A DNA stretch of 64,000 bases from Chloroflexota bacterium (GCA_028875185.1 JAPPFH010000122.1:1-64000); one strand, 5' to 3'; counted from the stretch's first letter, positions 1-10,095 are shown. Translations and numbers: made by a program. Notes: generated from the letters alone by a model not told the origin.

Positions 1-28
1 TCAATTCACGTTGAAATGCCTACGACCA

Positions 29-114
29 ATACCAATCAAGCCTTGTAGGGGCGACCTACTAGGTCGCCCGATTTTCTTTGTGTAACGTGGGCGGCATGAT
101 ATGCCGCCCCTACA
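29..114. repeat. Two palindromic intergenic repeats with flanking motif
   Basis: Positions 45-69 read GTAGGGGCGACC, a short loop, then GGTCGCCC. Positions 89-114 are a second copy in the opposite orientation with a different but still self-complementary stem (GGGCGGCAT/ATGCCGCCC) ending CCCTACA. Directly before the first copy, positions 29-47 carry ATACCAATCAAGCCTTGTA, which recurs near 36.0 and 36.2 kb. This is the first member of a dispersed family with about 17 copies in the window, all intergenic. Confidence 0.8.
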
Positions 115-265
115 TTGTTGTCAAACTGGGTAGCTCATATCCGCAATATTCACCAGTCCCCAACCTTTACAATGTCGTCGGCGCGAGAATCTCGCATAGG
201 TCTATAATAGGGTTGTCGCGGCGCCGCAGGTGGATACGCGCTATAGGACTTCTAGGAGGATTCTC

Positions 266-958
266 GTGAACGACCAAATGCAAAAGGAATTGTTGGCGGA
301 ATTAATCGGCACGTTCGTATTGGTTTTTGTTGGATCGGCGGCTGTATTGGTCGCGCCGGTATTTGGCGTTCTTGTGCCGGCTTTCGCCCACGGTTTGATC
401 CTTTGCGCGCTAATTTACACATACGGACACATATCCGGCGCGCAAGTGAATCCGGCTGTTACACTTGGTCTGGCTGTAGGGGGCCAGCAAGACTGGACGA
501 AATCCACATATTACATGGTGGCGCAATTCATCGGCGGCGTTGTTGCAGCCGCTGCGCTCGTTGCGGTCTTCCCGCAGGAGAACGCGGGCGTTGCCGGCTT
601 CCTCGGCGAGAATGCTTACAACTTCGGTCAAACGACCGGCTTCCTCACGGGCGACTCGGTGTGGACGGCGGCGGTTTACGAAGCGATTTTGACTTTCTTC
701 CTGGTTAGCGCGGTGTTCCAGGCGGCCGCCTACGGGCGAGCGGGCAAGCTGGCTGGCGTCGCCATCGGCTTCACCCTGGCGGCGAGCATTCTCGCGGGCG
801 GCCCGGCGACGGGCGCATCGCTGAATCCGTCTCGCACCTTGGGGCCGGCGCTTATCGCCGGCGACACATCGCATCTGATTCCTTATCTCATCGGCATCTT
901 CGGCGGCGGCATAATCGCCGGCTTGCTTCATGGCAACATACTGAAACCAGAGGAATAA
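266..958 (+). CDS. Aquaporin / MIP family channel
   Basis: A 230-residue major intrinsic protein with the expected six membrane helices and two half-helix loops, so a water or small-solute pore in the inner membrane. The first loop has canonical NPA in GAQVNPAVT. The second reads SLNPSRTLGP, with Ser replacing Ala of the second NPA. By alignment to AqpZ, the helix-5 selectivity position (His in AqpZ) appears to be Ile, so strict water selectivity is doubtful. The GTG at 266 is chosen because AGGAGGA (254-260) sits just upstream; an ATG at 230 lacks such a site. A TATAAT lies at 203-208 but no good -35 is seen. It stands alone, converging on aspS. The family is certain; the substrate is not. 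Confidence 0.9.
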   Translation: MNDQMQKELLAELIGTFVLVFVGSAAVLVAPVFGVLVPAFAHGLILCALIYTYGHISGAQVNPAVTLGLAVGGQQDWTKSTYYMVAQFIGGVVAAAALVAVFPQENAGVAGFLGENAYNFGQTTGFLTGDSVWTAAVYEAILTFFLVSAVFQAAAYGRAGKLAGVAIGFTLAASILAGGPATGASLNPSRTLGPALIAGDTSHLIPYLIGIFGGGIIAGLLHGNILKPEE

Positions 959-1069
959 TCGGCGAATTAAGAAAGCGCCGCATCCGGTCAATTGCAGGCA
1001 GCCCCCCTACCCAACGCATTCGGAGAGGTGACGTTACCAGCGGGATCGGGATTGGCGGGCGAGCTGGTG

Positions 1070-2866
1070 TCATTCGTCGGGCAGATTAAGTTGCAGGTGC
1101 AGCTCGTTCAGCTGCGCCGGCTCGGCGATAGATGGCGCATGCGCCATGATATCGGTGCCGTTCTGCGTCTTGGGAAAGGCGATAACCTCGCGTATGTTGG
1201 GCGAGCCCGCCAGCAGCATCACCAGCCGGTCAATCCCCCAAGCCATGCCACCATGCGGCGGCGCGCCATACTCGAATGCCTCCAGCATGTGCCCGAATTC
1301 GCGCATGGCATGCTCCATGCTCTGGCCGATGAGCGGGAAGATTTTTTCCTGTATTGCCCGGTCGTGAATGCGGATGCTGCCCCCGCCCACCTCATAGCCG
1401 TTGCAGACGAGGTCGTATTGCGAGCCGCGCGCCGCCCCCGGGTCCGTCTCGAGCAAGTGCAAGTCCTCGGGCAGCGGCATGGTGAACATATGCTGCGACG
1501 GATCCCAGCGTTCGTTCTCCGGATCCCAGATGAACTCGGGGAAATCGATAACCCAGCAGAAAGCGAGCAGGTCGTCATCCAGCTGCAGCTCCGCCTTGAA
1601 GTGATTGCGCAGCGCATCAGTGACCGCGTAAACGACTTCGTCGCGATCCGACATGAAGAGCAGCAAATCACCGCCACCCGCACCCGTCGCCTCGATCAAC
1701 TCCAGCTTCAAGTCCACATTGAAGAATTTGCCGATGGGACCGCGCAATTCACCTGAGGGGTCGGTCGGAATCGTGATGTACGCCAAGCCTTTGGCGCCGT
1801 GCCGCCGCGCCATATTTTCCAAGTCTTTCGCGACTTTCCGCAGCTGCGTGCCGCTAAGCGCGCCCGCCACATCCGGCACACGCATACACTTGACGTTTAG
1901 CCCGGCTTTGACGTTGTCCACGAATACGGGAAAGGCGCAGCGGCTTGCGATATCGCTGATGTCAATCGCGCGCAGGTCAAAGCGGATATCGGGCCGGTCT
2001 GTGCCGTATTGTTCCAAGGCGTCGCGGTAGCGGATCCGCGGAAAAGGCTCGGCGATCAGGCGCTTCTCAGGCGTGACGTTTTTGACGACAGCCGCCGCCA
2101 GCGCTTCCATCAACCGCATCACATCTTCGCGCTCGACGAAGCTCATCTCCAGGTCGAGCTGGGTGAATTCCGGCTGGCGGTCGCCGCGCAAGTCTTCATC
2201 GCGGAAGCAGCGCGCGATTTGAAAATAGCGCTCGAAGCCGCCGACCATCAGCAATTGCTTGAGTTGCTGGGGCGATTGCGGCAAGGCATAAAACAGTCCC
2301 GGCTGCAGGCGGCTCGGCACCAGAAAATCGCGCGCGCCCTCCGGCGTCGTCTTAAAAAGTATGGGTGTTTCGATCTCGATAAAGTCCTCGGCTTCCAGAA
2401 AATCGCGGATGAACTTCACCGTTTTGTGCCGTAGTAAGATGCTCCGCTGCATGACTTCGCGCCGCAAATCGAGGTAACGATGGCGCATGCGCAGCGCCTC
2501 GTCGACCTGGCTCTCATCGCGGTTGATGTAAAAGGGCGGCGTCCGCGATTCATTTAGAATGACAATTTCGTCAGCGACAATGTCGATATCGCCGGTAGGC
2601 AGCTCAGGATTGGCGGTGCCTTCGGGCCGAATCCGCACCACCCCCGCCACACGCAGCACATACTCATTGCGGGCGCTATCGGCGATCGCGTGCGCTTCGG
2701 GCGCCAATTCCAGATCGACCACCACTTGGGTAATACCCCAGCGATCGCGCAAGTCGATAAAGATCAAGCCGCCTTGATCGCGCCGCCGATTAACCCAGCC
2801 GGCCAGCTGAACCGGCGTCCCGGCGTCTTTCTCCCGCAATTCGCCGCAAGTATGTGTCTTCATCAT
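1070..2866 (-). CDS. aspS: Aspartate--tRNA ligase
   Basis: Class II aspartyl-tRNA synthetase of 598 residues, the usual length of the bacterial type. It charges tRNA-Asp with aspartate in the cytoplasm. An N-terminal OB-fold anticodon domain ([19 protein letters not shown], about residues 24-42) is followed by the catalytic core with motif 2 ([18 protein letters not shown]), the bacterial GAD insertion, and motif 3 ([16 protein letters not shown]) near the C-terminus. Two adjacent Met codons begin the frame. The first (2866) is favoured because AGGAG lies about 10 bases upstream. It is monocistronic, with its 3' end facing the aquaporin gene. The cognate tRNA-Asp lies at 10159-10231. Confidence 0.97.
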   Translation of the reverse strand: MMKTHTCGELREKDAGTPVQLAGWVNRRRDQGGLIFIDLRDRWGITQVVVDLELAPEAHAIADSARNEYVLRVAGVVRIRPEGTANPELPTGDIDIVADEIVILNESRTPPFYINRDESQVDEALRMRHRYLDLRREVMQRSILLRHKTVKFIRDFLEAEDFIEIETPILFKTTPEGARDFLVPSRLQPGLFYALPQSPQQLKQLLMVGGFERYFQIARCFRDEDLRGDRQPEFTQLDLEMSFVEREDVMRLMEALAAAVVKNVTPEKRLIAEPFPRIRYRDALEQYGTDRPDIRFDLRAIDISDIASRCAFPVFVDNVKAGLNVKCMRVPDVAGALSGTQLRKVAKDLENMARRHGAKGLAYITIPTDPSGELRGPIGKFFNVDLKLELIEATGAGGGDLLLFMSDRDEVVYAVTDALRNHFKAELQLDDDLLAFCWVIDFPEFIWDPENERWDPSQHMFTMPLPEDLHLLETDPGAARGSQYDLVCNGYEVGGGSIRIHDRAIQEKIFPLIGQSMEHAMREFGHMLEAFEYGAPPHGGMAWGIDRLVMLLAGSPNIREVIAFPKTQNGTDIMAHAPSIAEPAQLNELHLQLNLPDE

Positions 2867-3043
2867 CAGGCGATTTCTCCTCGATCAAGGGCCCGCGCTC
2901 GCGCGCGGTTGAATCAGCAGCCTGCCGCGCAGGTCAGCGCTGTAGCTTATCATGGCGCCCCTGCCAAATGTATGGTCATTATCGCCAGCGCGCGCGCGAG
3001 GAAGCACTTTACAGCCCGCTTGATGTTGACTAAACTCGGCATT

Positions 3044-3259
3044 ATGGAGGAGCATGAACGCGGTGTCAGCAAGAGGCAGCTTGGCGCATTTATGGCGCTT
3101 GTCGGGATTATTGGTTTCGGCGCGATCCTAGCAATTGATGTCGTTGATGTGGGCCGAGAGGGCGGCATTGGTCCAGCGCAAACCATTGCGCTGGCGCTCA
3201 TGGCAGTCTGCGCAATCATCGGCTTGAGTCTGATTCCATTGGGCGACGCGCCGGCATGA
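3044..3259 (+). CDS. Small two-helix membrane protein
   Basis: A 71-residue protein with a charged N-terminus (MEEHERGVSKRQ), a membrane segment (about residues 13-31), a short polar loop and a second membrane segment (about 43-65). Its stop overlaps the start of the next gene by four bases (ATGA), so the two are probably translationally coupled. That coupling is the main support for it being real, because no clear ribosome binding site precedes the ATG. I recognise no family. An in-frame ATG at 3023 is an alternative start. Confidence 0.5.
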   Translation: MEEHERGVSKRQLGAFMALVGIIGFGAILAIDVVDVGREGGIGPAQTIALALMAVCAIIGLSLIPLGDAPA

Positions 3260-4866
3260 CGCTCCCGCGCAGCCGAATCTACGCTCTTCTGATGTCGGCT
3301 GCCACAGCCGCGCTGCTTTTTTCGTTTGTAGTTTACCTGATATACGCCGCCAACCTTCTGAGCTTTCCTTACGATTACGACCAGGGCGAAGGCTTTGAAC
3401 TGCACGACACTGTTCTTTACAGCCGCTTCCAACTGCCCTACGGCGACACCGAATCTTATCCCTTCTACGGCAGCATTTATCCGCCGCTCTTCCATGTGAT
3501 GGCGGCGCCCTTCGTCTGGTTCTTCGGTCCCGCCTATTGGTACGGTCGACTGCTCGGTTTCCTGGGTTCGCTGCTCAGCGCCGCGGCAATCTATTACGCA
3601 GTGTGTCGCGACGGAAGGGGCAATCGCTGGATCGCGCTGCTGTCGGCGTTGGCATTCCTCAGTTCGAATTTCGTCTATCACATTGGTCCCCTTTACCGCC
3701 AGCACACGATGATGGTGACCTTCGAAACGCTGGCTGTCGTTGTGTTGGCGGGCGCCTTCCCGCGCCGCTGCAAAAGAGGCATCGCCATTGGCATCCTGTT
3801 TTTGATCTGCGCCGGCTATACCAAGCAGCTCGCCGCCTTCACTGCGCTTGCCGCCTTCGCCTGGATGTTTCTACGGCAGCCTGGGCGCGCGCTGCGCTGC
3901 CTGCTGGTTTTCGCTTTGGCAGGCGCCGCTGTATTTCTCTGGCTGAATATCGCCACGGACGGTCAGTGGTGGCTGCAGACGATTGTCGCCAACGTCAATG
4001 ACATCATTCTTGATCAAGCCTTTGGCTTACTCATCCTTTGGGTCAAGCTGCATGGCTTGCTGCTCATCCCGGCGGCGTTGCTGATCATTTATGAGCTGTA
4101 CCTGGACCGCCTCTCGCTTTACAGCGTCTGGTTTGTCTTTTCAGCGCTACTGGGGAGCATCGCCGCCAGCAAATGGGGCGCGGGAGACAGCTACTTCGTC
4201 ACGTCAATTGCGGCGGCTTGCATCTTGAGCGGCATTTTCTTCTCGCGCATACTCGCCAATGACTGGCGCTTGCCACGGCAAATCGGCAAGACGACCATGA
4301 TCAAGATCGCGAACGCCAGCCTGATCATCGTGCCCCTGCTCTATCTGGGTTACGCCCGCGCCACGCTGAAGATGCCGACCGCCGGCGCATTCGCGCCACT
4401 AGCGGCCGCGCTGGGCGTCGAAGGCAACGTGCGCGAAGACTTTTATGATTCCGCCACCTTCTTCGTCGGCGGCTATGCCAGAATCGGATATCTCCTCGGC
4501 GCCGATGACCGGGCGGCCGGCGACGAAATCACGCGGCTGATTGTCGCTGCCGACGGTCCCGTCCTTAGCGAAGAAGCGGGCTTCGCCCTTGCTGCGGGAC
4601 GCGATGTGGTGGGCAATCCAGCGCAGCTGCGCAACTTGCATCTGGCTGGGCGCTTCGATGGAAGTCAGTTGATCGAAATGATCGACGGCGGTGAATTCGG
4701 CATCATCGTCTTGCGCGCGCATTTCTATCCGCCGCCGGTACTCCATGCGATCGCCCGCCGGTATGAGCAGACGCATACGATTCACATGAATGGCTTTGAT
4801 TACATGATCCTGCATCCGAAAGCGCTGGACGACGGTTCAGCGCGGAGCGTCGGAAACAGTGGATAG
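3256..4866 (+). CDS. GT-C-like multi-pass membrane protein
   Basis: A 536-residue integral membrane protein with about ten hydrophobic segments and a short C-terminal soluble part. The first periplasmic loop holds an acidic motif (YDYDQGEGFE, residues 39-48) followed by YPPLFHV. This resembles the acidic loop of GT-C glycosyltransferases (PMT/ArnT type), which use lipid-linked sugar donors on the outer membrane face. The GT-C assignment rests on this loop and the topology, not on a full family match. The gene overlaps the small membrane protein upstream (ATGA). It is probably a hypothetical membrane glycosyltransferase; the acceptor is unknown. Confidence 0.65.
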   Translation: MTLPRSRIYALLMSAATAALLFSFVVYLIYAANLLSFPYDYDQGEGFELHDTVLYSRFQLPYGDTESYPFYGSIYPPLFHVMAAPFVWFFGPAYWYGRLLGFLGSLLSAAAIYYAVCRDGRGNRWIALLSALAFLSSNFVYHIGPLYRQHTMMVTFETLAVVVLAGAFPRRCKRGIAIGILFLICAGYTKQLAAFTALAAFAWMFLRQPGRALRCLLVFALAGAAVFLWLNIATDGQWWLQTIVANVNDIILDQAFGLLILWVKLHGLLLIPAALLIIYELYLDRLSLYSVWFVFSALLGSIAASKWGAGDSYFVTSIAAACILSGIFFSRILANDWRLPRQIGKTTMIKIANASLIIVPLLYLGYARATLKMPTAGAFAPLAAALGVEGNVREDFYDSATFFVGGYARIGYLLGADDRAAGDEITRLIVAADGPVLSEEAGFALAAGRDVVGNPAQLRNLHLAGRFDGSQLIEMIDGGEFGIIVLRAHFYPPPVLHAIARRYEQTHTIHMNGFDYMILHPKALDDGSARSVGNSG

Positions 4867-4982
4867 CATCATTCTGACGAGCCATGCGCAAATGATCAGC
4901 GCCGAGGTCAGCGAGACAATTTGCGAATGACGCAAGCAGCAGGCCCGCATGAACTTCATCACCTTCAAATGAGGAGCGCCGC

Positions 4983-6014
4983 ATGGCAACCGCTTACCTG
5001 ACGGACGAGAGCTTCACGAAGCATGACTTTTCGAGACATCCGGAACATGCCGGGCGCATCAAAGCCGTCTGGCGGGAGCTCGGCGTCAGCGGTCTTGCTG
5101 ATCAAGTACTGCGCATGACTCCGACGCCGGCGACCAATGAGCAGATTCTCGCTGTCCACACCGATAACCATCTGCAGCGTCTCGACGCGGTGGCGCAAGG
5201 GGAACGGCGCGCCCGCCTCGACCCGGACACCTATGCCCTGCCCGTCTCGCCCGAGGTGGCGCGCCTGGCGGCGGGCGCCGTCATCGGGGCGGTTGATGCC
5301 GTGCTTTCGGCGCGGGCGGACAATGCCTTGGCAATCGTCAGGCCGCCCGGTCATCACGCCACCGCAGACCGCCAGATGGGATTTTGCTTGCTCAACAATG
5401 TCGCCATCGCCGCTCGCCATTCCCAAGCCCAGCACGGCGTCGAGAAAGTGATGATCCTCGATTACGATGTGCATCATGGCAATGGGACCAACGATATCTT
5501 TTACGCCGATCCTTCGGTCCTGTTCATTTCGATACATCAGTATCCCTTCTATCCCGGCAGCGGCGCCATCGACGAAATTGGCAAAGATGCGGGGCGTGGC
5601 GCAACCATCAATTTGCCGCTGGGCGCCGGATATGGCGACATTGCTTATCAAGCGCTATTCGCCGAGATTATTCGTCCCGCCATTGAACGTTTCGAGCCCG
5701 ACCTGATGCTGATTTCGGCGGGCTTTGACGCGCATTGGATCGATCCGCTGGCTAGCATGCAACTGACTTTAGCGGGCTACGATTATCTGGCGCGCGAATG
5801 CATGAAGCTGGCGGAGCGTCTGTGCGGCGGTCGGATCGTCTTCGTGATGGAGGGAGGTTACGATTTAACGGCGCTGGCGAAGGGCTGGCGCAATATCGCG
5901 CGCGCGTTGCTGGGTCAGGATGAAATCAGCGACCCTTATGGCGCGCCAAGCGCACCGGCTAAAGCGGATGTTCAGGCGCTGATTGACGAGCTCCGCCGCA
6001 TCCACCGGCTCTAG
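4983..6014 (+). CDS. Histone deacetylase superfamily amidohydrolase
   Basis: A 343-residue zinc-dependent deacetylase of the arginase/HDAC fold. Bacterial members remove acetyl groups from acetylated amines or proteins (AcuC, acetylpolyamine amidohydrolases, class II-like enzymes). All signature motifs are present: RPPGHHA near residue 120 with the tandem catalytic His, DYDVHHGNGT near 160 supplying Asp/His zinc ligands, ISIHQ, AGFDAH near 246 with the third zinc Asp, and EGGYDL near the end. The start is secure: GAGGAG at 4971-4976, six bases before the ATG. It stands alone between the GT-C gene and uvrB, so context does not suggest the substrate. Confidence 0.92.
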   Translation: MATAYLTDESFTKHDFSRHPEHAGRIKAVWRELGVSGLADQVLRMTPTPATNEQILAVHTDNHLQRLDAVAQGERRARLDPDTYALPVSPEVARLAAGAVIGAVDAVLSARADNALAIVRPPGHHATADRQMGFCLLNNVAIAARHSQAQHGVEKVMILDYDVHHGNGTNDIFYADPSVLFISIHQYPFYPGSGAIDEIGKDAGRGATINLPLGAGYGDIAYQALFAEIIRPAIERFEPDLMLISAGFDAHWIDPLASMQLTLAGYDYLARECMKLAERLCGGRIVFVMEGGYDLTALAKGWRNIARALLGQDEISDPYGAPSAPAKADVQALIDELRRIHRL

Positions 6015-6095
6015 GGCATTCACATTTGCTATGCGAAAAAGTGATTTGCCGGCGGGCGACGCATCGAGTCACCCTTGCGCCTCTTGCGCTCAAAC

Positions 6096-6121
6096 GGGCG
6101 ACCCAATGGGTAGCCCCTACA
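6096..6121 (-). repeat. Palindromic intergenic repeat (imperfect copy)
   Basis: GGGCGACCC, a short loop, then GGGTAGCCCCTACA. One stem position is changed relative to the family consensus. It lies between the deacetylase gene and the convergent uvrB 3' end. Confidence 0.7.
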
Positions 6122-6188
6122 ATTCTCGCCAATTGAGATGCTGGCGAGGGCTGTCGGTCGCTTTCTCATACGATCAAGACAATACAAC

Positions 6189-8471
6189 TTAGGTCAGCAT
6201 TAGATCGCCTTCGAGGTCCTGCTCCTGGGCCAGGGCGCCGCGCAGGTCGAAGATTTGGTCGCGCAGCGCGGCCGCCTTCTCGAACTCCAGCGCTTGCGCC
6301 GCCTTTTGCATCTCGCGTTCGAGCTCGTTGATCATGCCTTGCAGTTCTTCCGCTGGCAAGCTGGCCAGCCCGGTATCGAAAGATGTATCGGCGCCTTCCC
6401 CCTCGCCGTCAATCGCGCGCAGGCGGTCAGTGATATCTTGAATGTCTTTGACGATTTGCTTTGGCTCTATGCCGTTCTCAAGATTGTAAGCCTCCTGCTT
6501 GGCTCTACGCCGATTCGTCTCGTTGATCGCGCCTTTCATCGCCGGGGTCATCGCGTCGGCGTACATGATGACCTTGCCCTCGACATGGCGCGCTGCCCGC
6601 CCAATTGTCTGAATCAGCGCCGGTTCCGAGCGCAGAAAGCCGGACTTGTCCGCGTCCAGAATCGCCACCAGCGACACCTCGGGCAAGTCCAGCCCTTCGC
6701 GCAGCAGATTGATGCCGACCACCACATCATAGATGCCCATTCGTAAATCGCGCAGAATCTCCACGCGCTCCAGGGTATCGACTTCGGCGTGCAAATACTG
6801 CCCCTTGATGCCTAGTTCATTTAGATAACCGGCCAACTCTTCCGACATGCGCTGCGTCAGCGTCGTCACCAGAACGCGCTGCCCCTCGCGCACGCGTAAA
6901 GCGATCTCTTGCAGCAAGTCGTCAATTTGGCCTTCTATCGGGCGTACATCCACCTGCGGATCGACGATAAATGTCGGACGGATAATTTGGTCATGCACTT
7001 GAACGACGCCTGGCATGACGAATTGGATGAGAAACTGCTCGAAAACGTGCTTCTCGCCCAGATTGACAAATTGCCTGTAGTATTTCTCGACATATTGCTT
7101 GAAGCTTTCCTTCTGGGATTTCACGATAAATTTCTCGGCGAAACGCTGGGCAAACTGCTCCAAGAAATTTCCGTCATTACTTGGTTTGACTTTCTTGCTT
7201 TCTTGCAAGGCTATGTCTTTGGCGATTTGCGAGGCCAAGCACTCGAATTCTTCGGCGGGCCTCTTCGAAATTACACGGCCAAAAAATCCGGGCGTGGCGC
7301 TGGTATAGATTGTCTGCCCGACCCGCTTCCAAAACTCGTGGAATTGCAGCGGTCGGTTGTCCAGCGCGCTCGGCAGGCGGAAGCCAAAGTCGACCAGGAT
7401 TTGTTTGCGCGCCTTGTCGCCGTTGTACATGCCGCGAATCTGCGGCACGGTCATGTGACTTTCGTCGATGACCAGCAGGTGATCTTCCGGCAGATAATCG
7501 ATCAAGGTGAAGGGCGCGCTGCCTTCTGGTCGCCGGTCGAAATGCCGCGAGTAGTTCTCAATGCCGGTGGTGAAGCCAACTTCACGCAGCATCTCGATAT
7601 CGTAACGTGTGCGCTGCTCTATGCGCTGGGCTTCAATCAGCTTGTCTTCGCGCTTGAAATAATTGATCTGCTCTTCCAGTTCGAGTTCGATATCGTGCAG
7701 CGCCTCGCGGATATGCTCATCATCGGTGATGTATTCGCGGGCTGGGAAGATCGTCACATGTTCATGAATGTGAATCACTTCGCCGGTCAGCGGCTGAAAT
7801 TCGACTATCTTTTCGATCTCATCGCCCCATAGGTAGATTCGGAATGCGGTCTCGGAATACCCGGGTACGATCTCAAGCGTGTCGCCGCGCGCGCGAAAGG
7901 TGCCGCGCCGCAATTCCAAATCGTTGCGGTGATACTGAATCCGCACCAAATCGCGCAGAACCCGCTCGCGCCGCACTTCTTCGCCCACCTTGAGCTCGAC
8001 CGACATCTTGCGCCAGTTGACTGGATCGCCGATGCCGTAGATGCAGGACACCGACGCCACGATCAAGACATCGCGCCGCGAGAACAGCGAAGCCGTCGCC
8101 GATAAACGCAAGCGCTCAATCTGCTCGTTGATGTCGGTTGACTTTTCGATATACAAGTCGTGGCGCGGGACATAGGCTTCCGGCTGATAATAATCGTAAT
8201 AGCTGACGAAATATTCGATGGCGTTATTGGGGAAAAGCCGCTTGAATTCGGCGTAGAGTTGCGCCGCCAGCGTCTTGTTATGCGCCATGACGAGCGTGGG
8301 CCGTTGCGTCGCCTGCACGATATTGGCGATGGTGAAGGTCTTGCCCGTGCCCGTGGCGCCCAGTAGCGTCTGATGCTTATGCCCCTGATGCAAGCCAGCC
8401 AGCAAGCCTTCGATGGCGGTCGGCTGATCGCCGGTCGGCGCGAAGGGCGCTTCCAATTCGAATTCAGGCAC
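6189..8471 (-). CDS. uvrB: Excinuclease ABC subunit B with unusual insertion
   Basis: UvrB loads onto damaged DNA with UvrA and recruits UvrC for nucleotide excision repair. It has the Walker A motif (GATGTGKT), the beta-hairpin segment with [12 protein letters not shown], helicase motif DESH, SATPG near residue 390, [23 protein letters not shown], and a C-terminal UVR motif ([13 protein letters not shown]). At about 760 residues it is some 90 longer than typical UvrB. The excess is a single block of about 86 residues between SATPG and DQIIRPT (about residues 395-485). Start choice: the frame opens with TTG at 8477, but GTG at 8471 sits six bases after TAAGGA and is preferred. The block is rich in Phe, Lys, Glu and Gln and its DNA is visibly lower in GC. 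Confidence 0.96.
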   Translation of the reverse strand: MPEFELEAPFAPTGDQPTAIEGLLAGLHQGHKHQTLLGATGTGKTFTIANIVQATQRPTLVMAHNKTLAAQLYAEFKRLFPNNAIEYFVSYYDYYQPEAYVPRHDLYIEKSTDINEQIERLRLSATASLFSRRDVLIVASVSCIYGIGDPVNWRKMSVELKVGEEVRRERVLRDLVRIQYHRNDLELRRGTFRARGDTLEIVPGYSETAFRIYLWGDEIEKIVEFQPLTGEVIHIHEHVTIFPAREYITDDEHIREALHDIELELEEQINYFKREDKLIEAQRIEQRTRYDIEMLREVGFTTGIENYSRHFDRRPEGSAPFTLIDYLPEDHLLVIDESHMTVPQIRGMYNGDKARKQILVDFGFRLPSALDNRPLQFHEFWKRVGQTIYTSATPGFFGRVISKRPAEEFECLASQIAKDIALQESKKVKPSNDGNFLEQFAQRFAEKFIVKSQKESFKQYVEKYYRQFVNLGEKHVFEQFLIQFVMPGVVQVHDQIIRPTFIVDPQVDVRPIEGQIDDLLQEIALRVREGQRVLVTTLTQRMSEELAGYLNELGIKGQYLHAEVDTLERVEILRDLRMGIYDVVVGINLLREGLDLPEVSLVAILDADKSGFLRSEPALIQTIGRAARHVEGKVIMYADAMTPAMKGAINETNRRRAKQEAYNLENGIEPKQIVKDIQDITDRLRAIDGEGEGADTSFDTGLASLPAEELQGMINELEREMQKAAQALEFEKAAALRDQIFDLRGALAQEQDLEGDLMLT

Positions 8472-8515
8472 GGGCAATCCTTAGATTTCAGAACGGGCGT
8501 TCGAGACGATGGCAC

Positions 8516-8545
8516 AGTGTACACGCCCGCCGCAGCCGATTGCAA
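8516..8545 (-). promoter_or_regulatory. Candidate uvrB promoter
   Basis: Read on the minus strand: TTGCAA (8545-8540), an 18-base spacer, and TACACT (8521-8516), about 45 bases before the chosen uvrB start. The elements match consensus at four of six positions each. Plausible but not strong. Confidence 0.4.
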
Positions 8546-8599
8546 GCCTAATCTGCACCAGTGGCGGTGGAGGATCCGCCAATCTTTTCGACGTTGCTA

Positions 8600-8628
8600 T
8601 TGACAAGTTCAAGCCTAGCTGATAGGCT
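8600..8628 (+). promoter_or_regulatory. Candidate promoter of the Met tRNA pair, with palindrome
   Basis: A perfect -35 box TTGACA (8600-8605) is followed after 17 bases by TAGGCT (8623-8628), about 30 bases before the first tRNA. The spacer and -10 are occupied by a perfect inverted repeat AAGCCTA-GCTGA-TAGGCTT (8611-8629). The palindrome would let a repressor or a hairpin act here. It also lies upstream of the divergent uvrB. Confidence 0.45.
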
Positions 8629-8661
8629 TTATATTCGCAACGTCAATCGTTGCCTTGATGA

Positions 8662-8733
<72 letters not shown>

Positions 8734-8737
8734 TTGA

Positions 8738-8811
8738 GCTGATGTAGCTCAGCTGGTTAGAGCGCGCGACTCATAATCGCGAGGTCGGAAGTTCAAATCT
8801 TCCCATCAGCA
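8738..8811 (+). tRNA. Elongator tRNA-Met (CAU)
   Basis: A full cloverleaf: acceptor GCTGATG/CATCAGC, anticodon stem CGCGA/TCGCG around loop CTCATAA (anticodon at 8772-8774), and a T-arm with TTCAAAT. The fully paired acceptor and the stem sequence resemble elongator Met. tRNA-Ile2, which also has a CAT anticodon before lysidine modification, is the less likely alternative. It starts four bases after the initiator tRNA, so both share one transcript. CCA is not encoded. Its last bases overlap the antisense lysA stop. Confidence 0.88.
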
Positions 8812-10095
8812 CTGATTGGGACCCGGGAGCGGGTCTTTTTGGTTTGCCTGAGGATCGGTCAACAGTTCGTACCGAACCAAGTCGTCAAAAGTCTCCCGCC
8901 GCCGGCTGACCCACCAGCGATCCCCATCCACCAGCACCTCGACGGGCCGCGGGCGTGCATTATAGTTGCTCGCCATCGTCATGCCGTAGGCGCCGGCCGT
9001 CATCAGAGCGACCTTGTCGCCCGCCTCCAGCGTTGGCAGTTGACGGTCGCGCCCCAGAACATCTGCCGATTCGCAGACCGGTCCCACAACCTGCGTCGTC
9101 TCAGTTTCGCCCGCCGCTTGCCGCAGCACCACGATCTCATGATGCGCGCCGTATAGCGCCGGGCGAATCAGTTCCGCCATGCTGGCGTCGACTACGACGA
9201 AGCTCTGGCCCGCTTGCCGTTTCACATAGAGGGCTTCGGCAACCAGCAGTCCGGCATCGGCGACGATCGCGCGCCCCGGCTCCAGCAGCACATCGTAGCC
9301 TCTCAGGCGCCGCGCCAGCGCCGCAGCCAGCCCATCTGGCGAAGGAGTCTTCTCGTCAAAGCGATACACCACCGGCAAACCGCCGCCAAGGTTGATCGTC
9401 TTGATCCGAGGGTAATCTTGTATCAAGGCCACCAGCTTGTCCACAGCGGCCAAGGTCGCGCGCATATCGCCCAACTGACTGCCGATATGCATGTGGAGGC
9501 CGGCGAAGTCGATGCGCGGATATCGCGCTGGCCGGCTAAGAACGTCGCGTATGACATCAGCCGCCAAACCGAATTTCGCCGCGCCATGCCCGGTTGCCAT
9601 GTAAGGATGTGTTTGCGCCGTCACTTCGGGATTCAGACGCAGCGCGACCTTAACCGGTTCCGCGCCAAGCTCCGCCGCGATAGTGTCAATGTGATCAAGC
9701 TCGCCCAGATTCTCGGCATTGATCCAGCCGACGCCGCTTGTGATCGCGTAGACGAGTTCGTCGCGCGTTTTGCCCACGCCGGCGAAGACGATATCGCGCG
9801 CCTTTGCGCCCGCCTTGAGCGCGCGGTAAATCTCGCCACCGCTCACGCAATCGAATCCAGCGCCGATTTCGTTCAAGGCGCGCAGAATATCCAGATTGCC
9901 ATTCGCCTTGACGCTGAAATGGAGCCTGGCGCTCAAAGGGGCAAAGGCGCGCTCCAGCCTATGAAAGTTCTCGCGGATTCGCCGGCGGCTATAGATATAA
10001 GCCGGCGTTCCGACCTCGGCAATAATCGACGCGATGTCAATCTGGTCGACGGTCAAGCGTCGGTTTACGTATCGAATGGAAGAATTGAAAACCAT
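8806..10095 (-). CDS. lysA: Diaminopimelate decarboxylase
   Basis: PLP-dependent fold-III decarboxylase of 429 residues that converts meso-diaminopimelate to L-lysine, the last step of lysine synthesis. The PLP lysine is K63 in FSVKANGN. Also seen are HIGSQL, a GGGLP phosphate-binding stretch, EPGRAIVADAG, CESADVLGRD (substrate site) and GAYGMTMASNYN. The start at 10095 lacks a strong ribosome binding site. The gene follows tRNA-Asp on the same strand, with only a terminator hairpin between, and no other promoter is evident. Expression may therefore come by readthrough. The stop codon overlaps the 3' end of the antisense elongator Met tRNA. Confidence 0.95.
   Translation of the reverse strand: MVFNSSIRYVNRRLTVDQIDIASIIAEVGTPAYIYSRRRIRENFHRLERAFAPLSARLHFSVKANGNLDILRALNEIGAGFDCVSGGEIYRALKAGAKARDIVFAGVGKTRDELVYAITSGVGWINAENLGELDHIDTIAAELGAEPVKVALRLNPEVTAQTHPYMATGHGAAKFGLAADVIRDVLSRPARYPRIDFAGLHMHIGSQLGDMRATLAAVDKLVALIQDYPRIKTINLGGGLPVVYRFDEKTPSPDGLAAALARRLRGYDVLLEPGRAIVADAGLLVAEALYVKRQAGQSFVVVDASMAELIRPALYGAHHEIVVLRQAAGETETTQVVGPVCESADVLGRDRQLPTLEAGDKVALMTAGAYGMTMASNYNARPRPVEVLVDGDRWWVSRRRETFDDLVRYELLTDPQANQKDPLPGPNQC
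8820..8840 (+). terminator. Intrinsic terminator of the Met tRNA transcript
   Basis: GACCCG-GGAG-CGGGTC (8820-8835) followed by TTTTT, nine bases after the second tRNA. The sequence lies inside the 3' end of the antisense lysA coding region, so it also encodes the lysA C-terminus. Confidence 0.8.

Noticed and set aside
2950-3705. 251-codon minus-strand frame opposite the small membrane and GT-C genes
   Set aside because: Low-complexity, charge-rich translation typical of a shadow of GC-rich coding DNA; no domain.
6993-7290. Intein as explanation for the UvrB insertion
   Set aside because: No Cys/Ser/Thr at the junction with a His-Asn end, and only about 86 residues; inteins are at least about 130.
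6909-7832. 307-codon plus-strand frame opposite uvrB
   Set aside because: Antisense to conserved UvrB motifs on the other strand; no recognisable domain.
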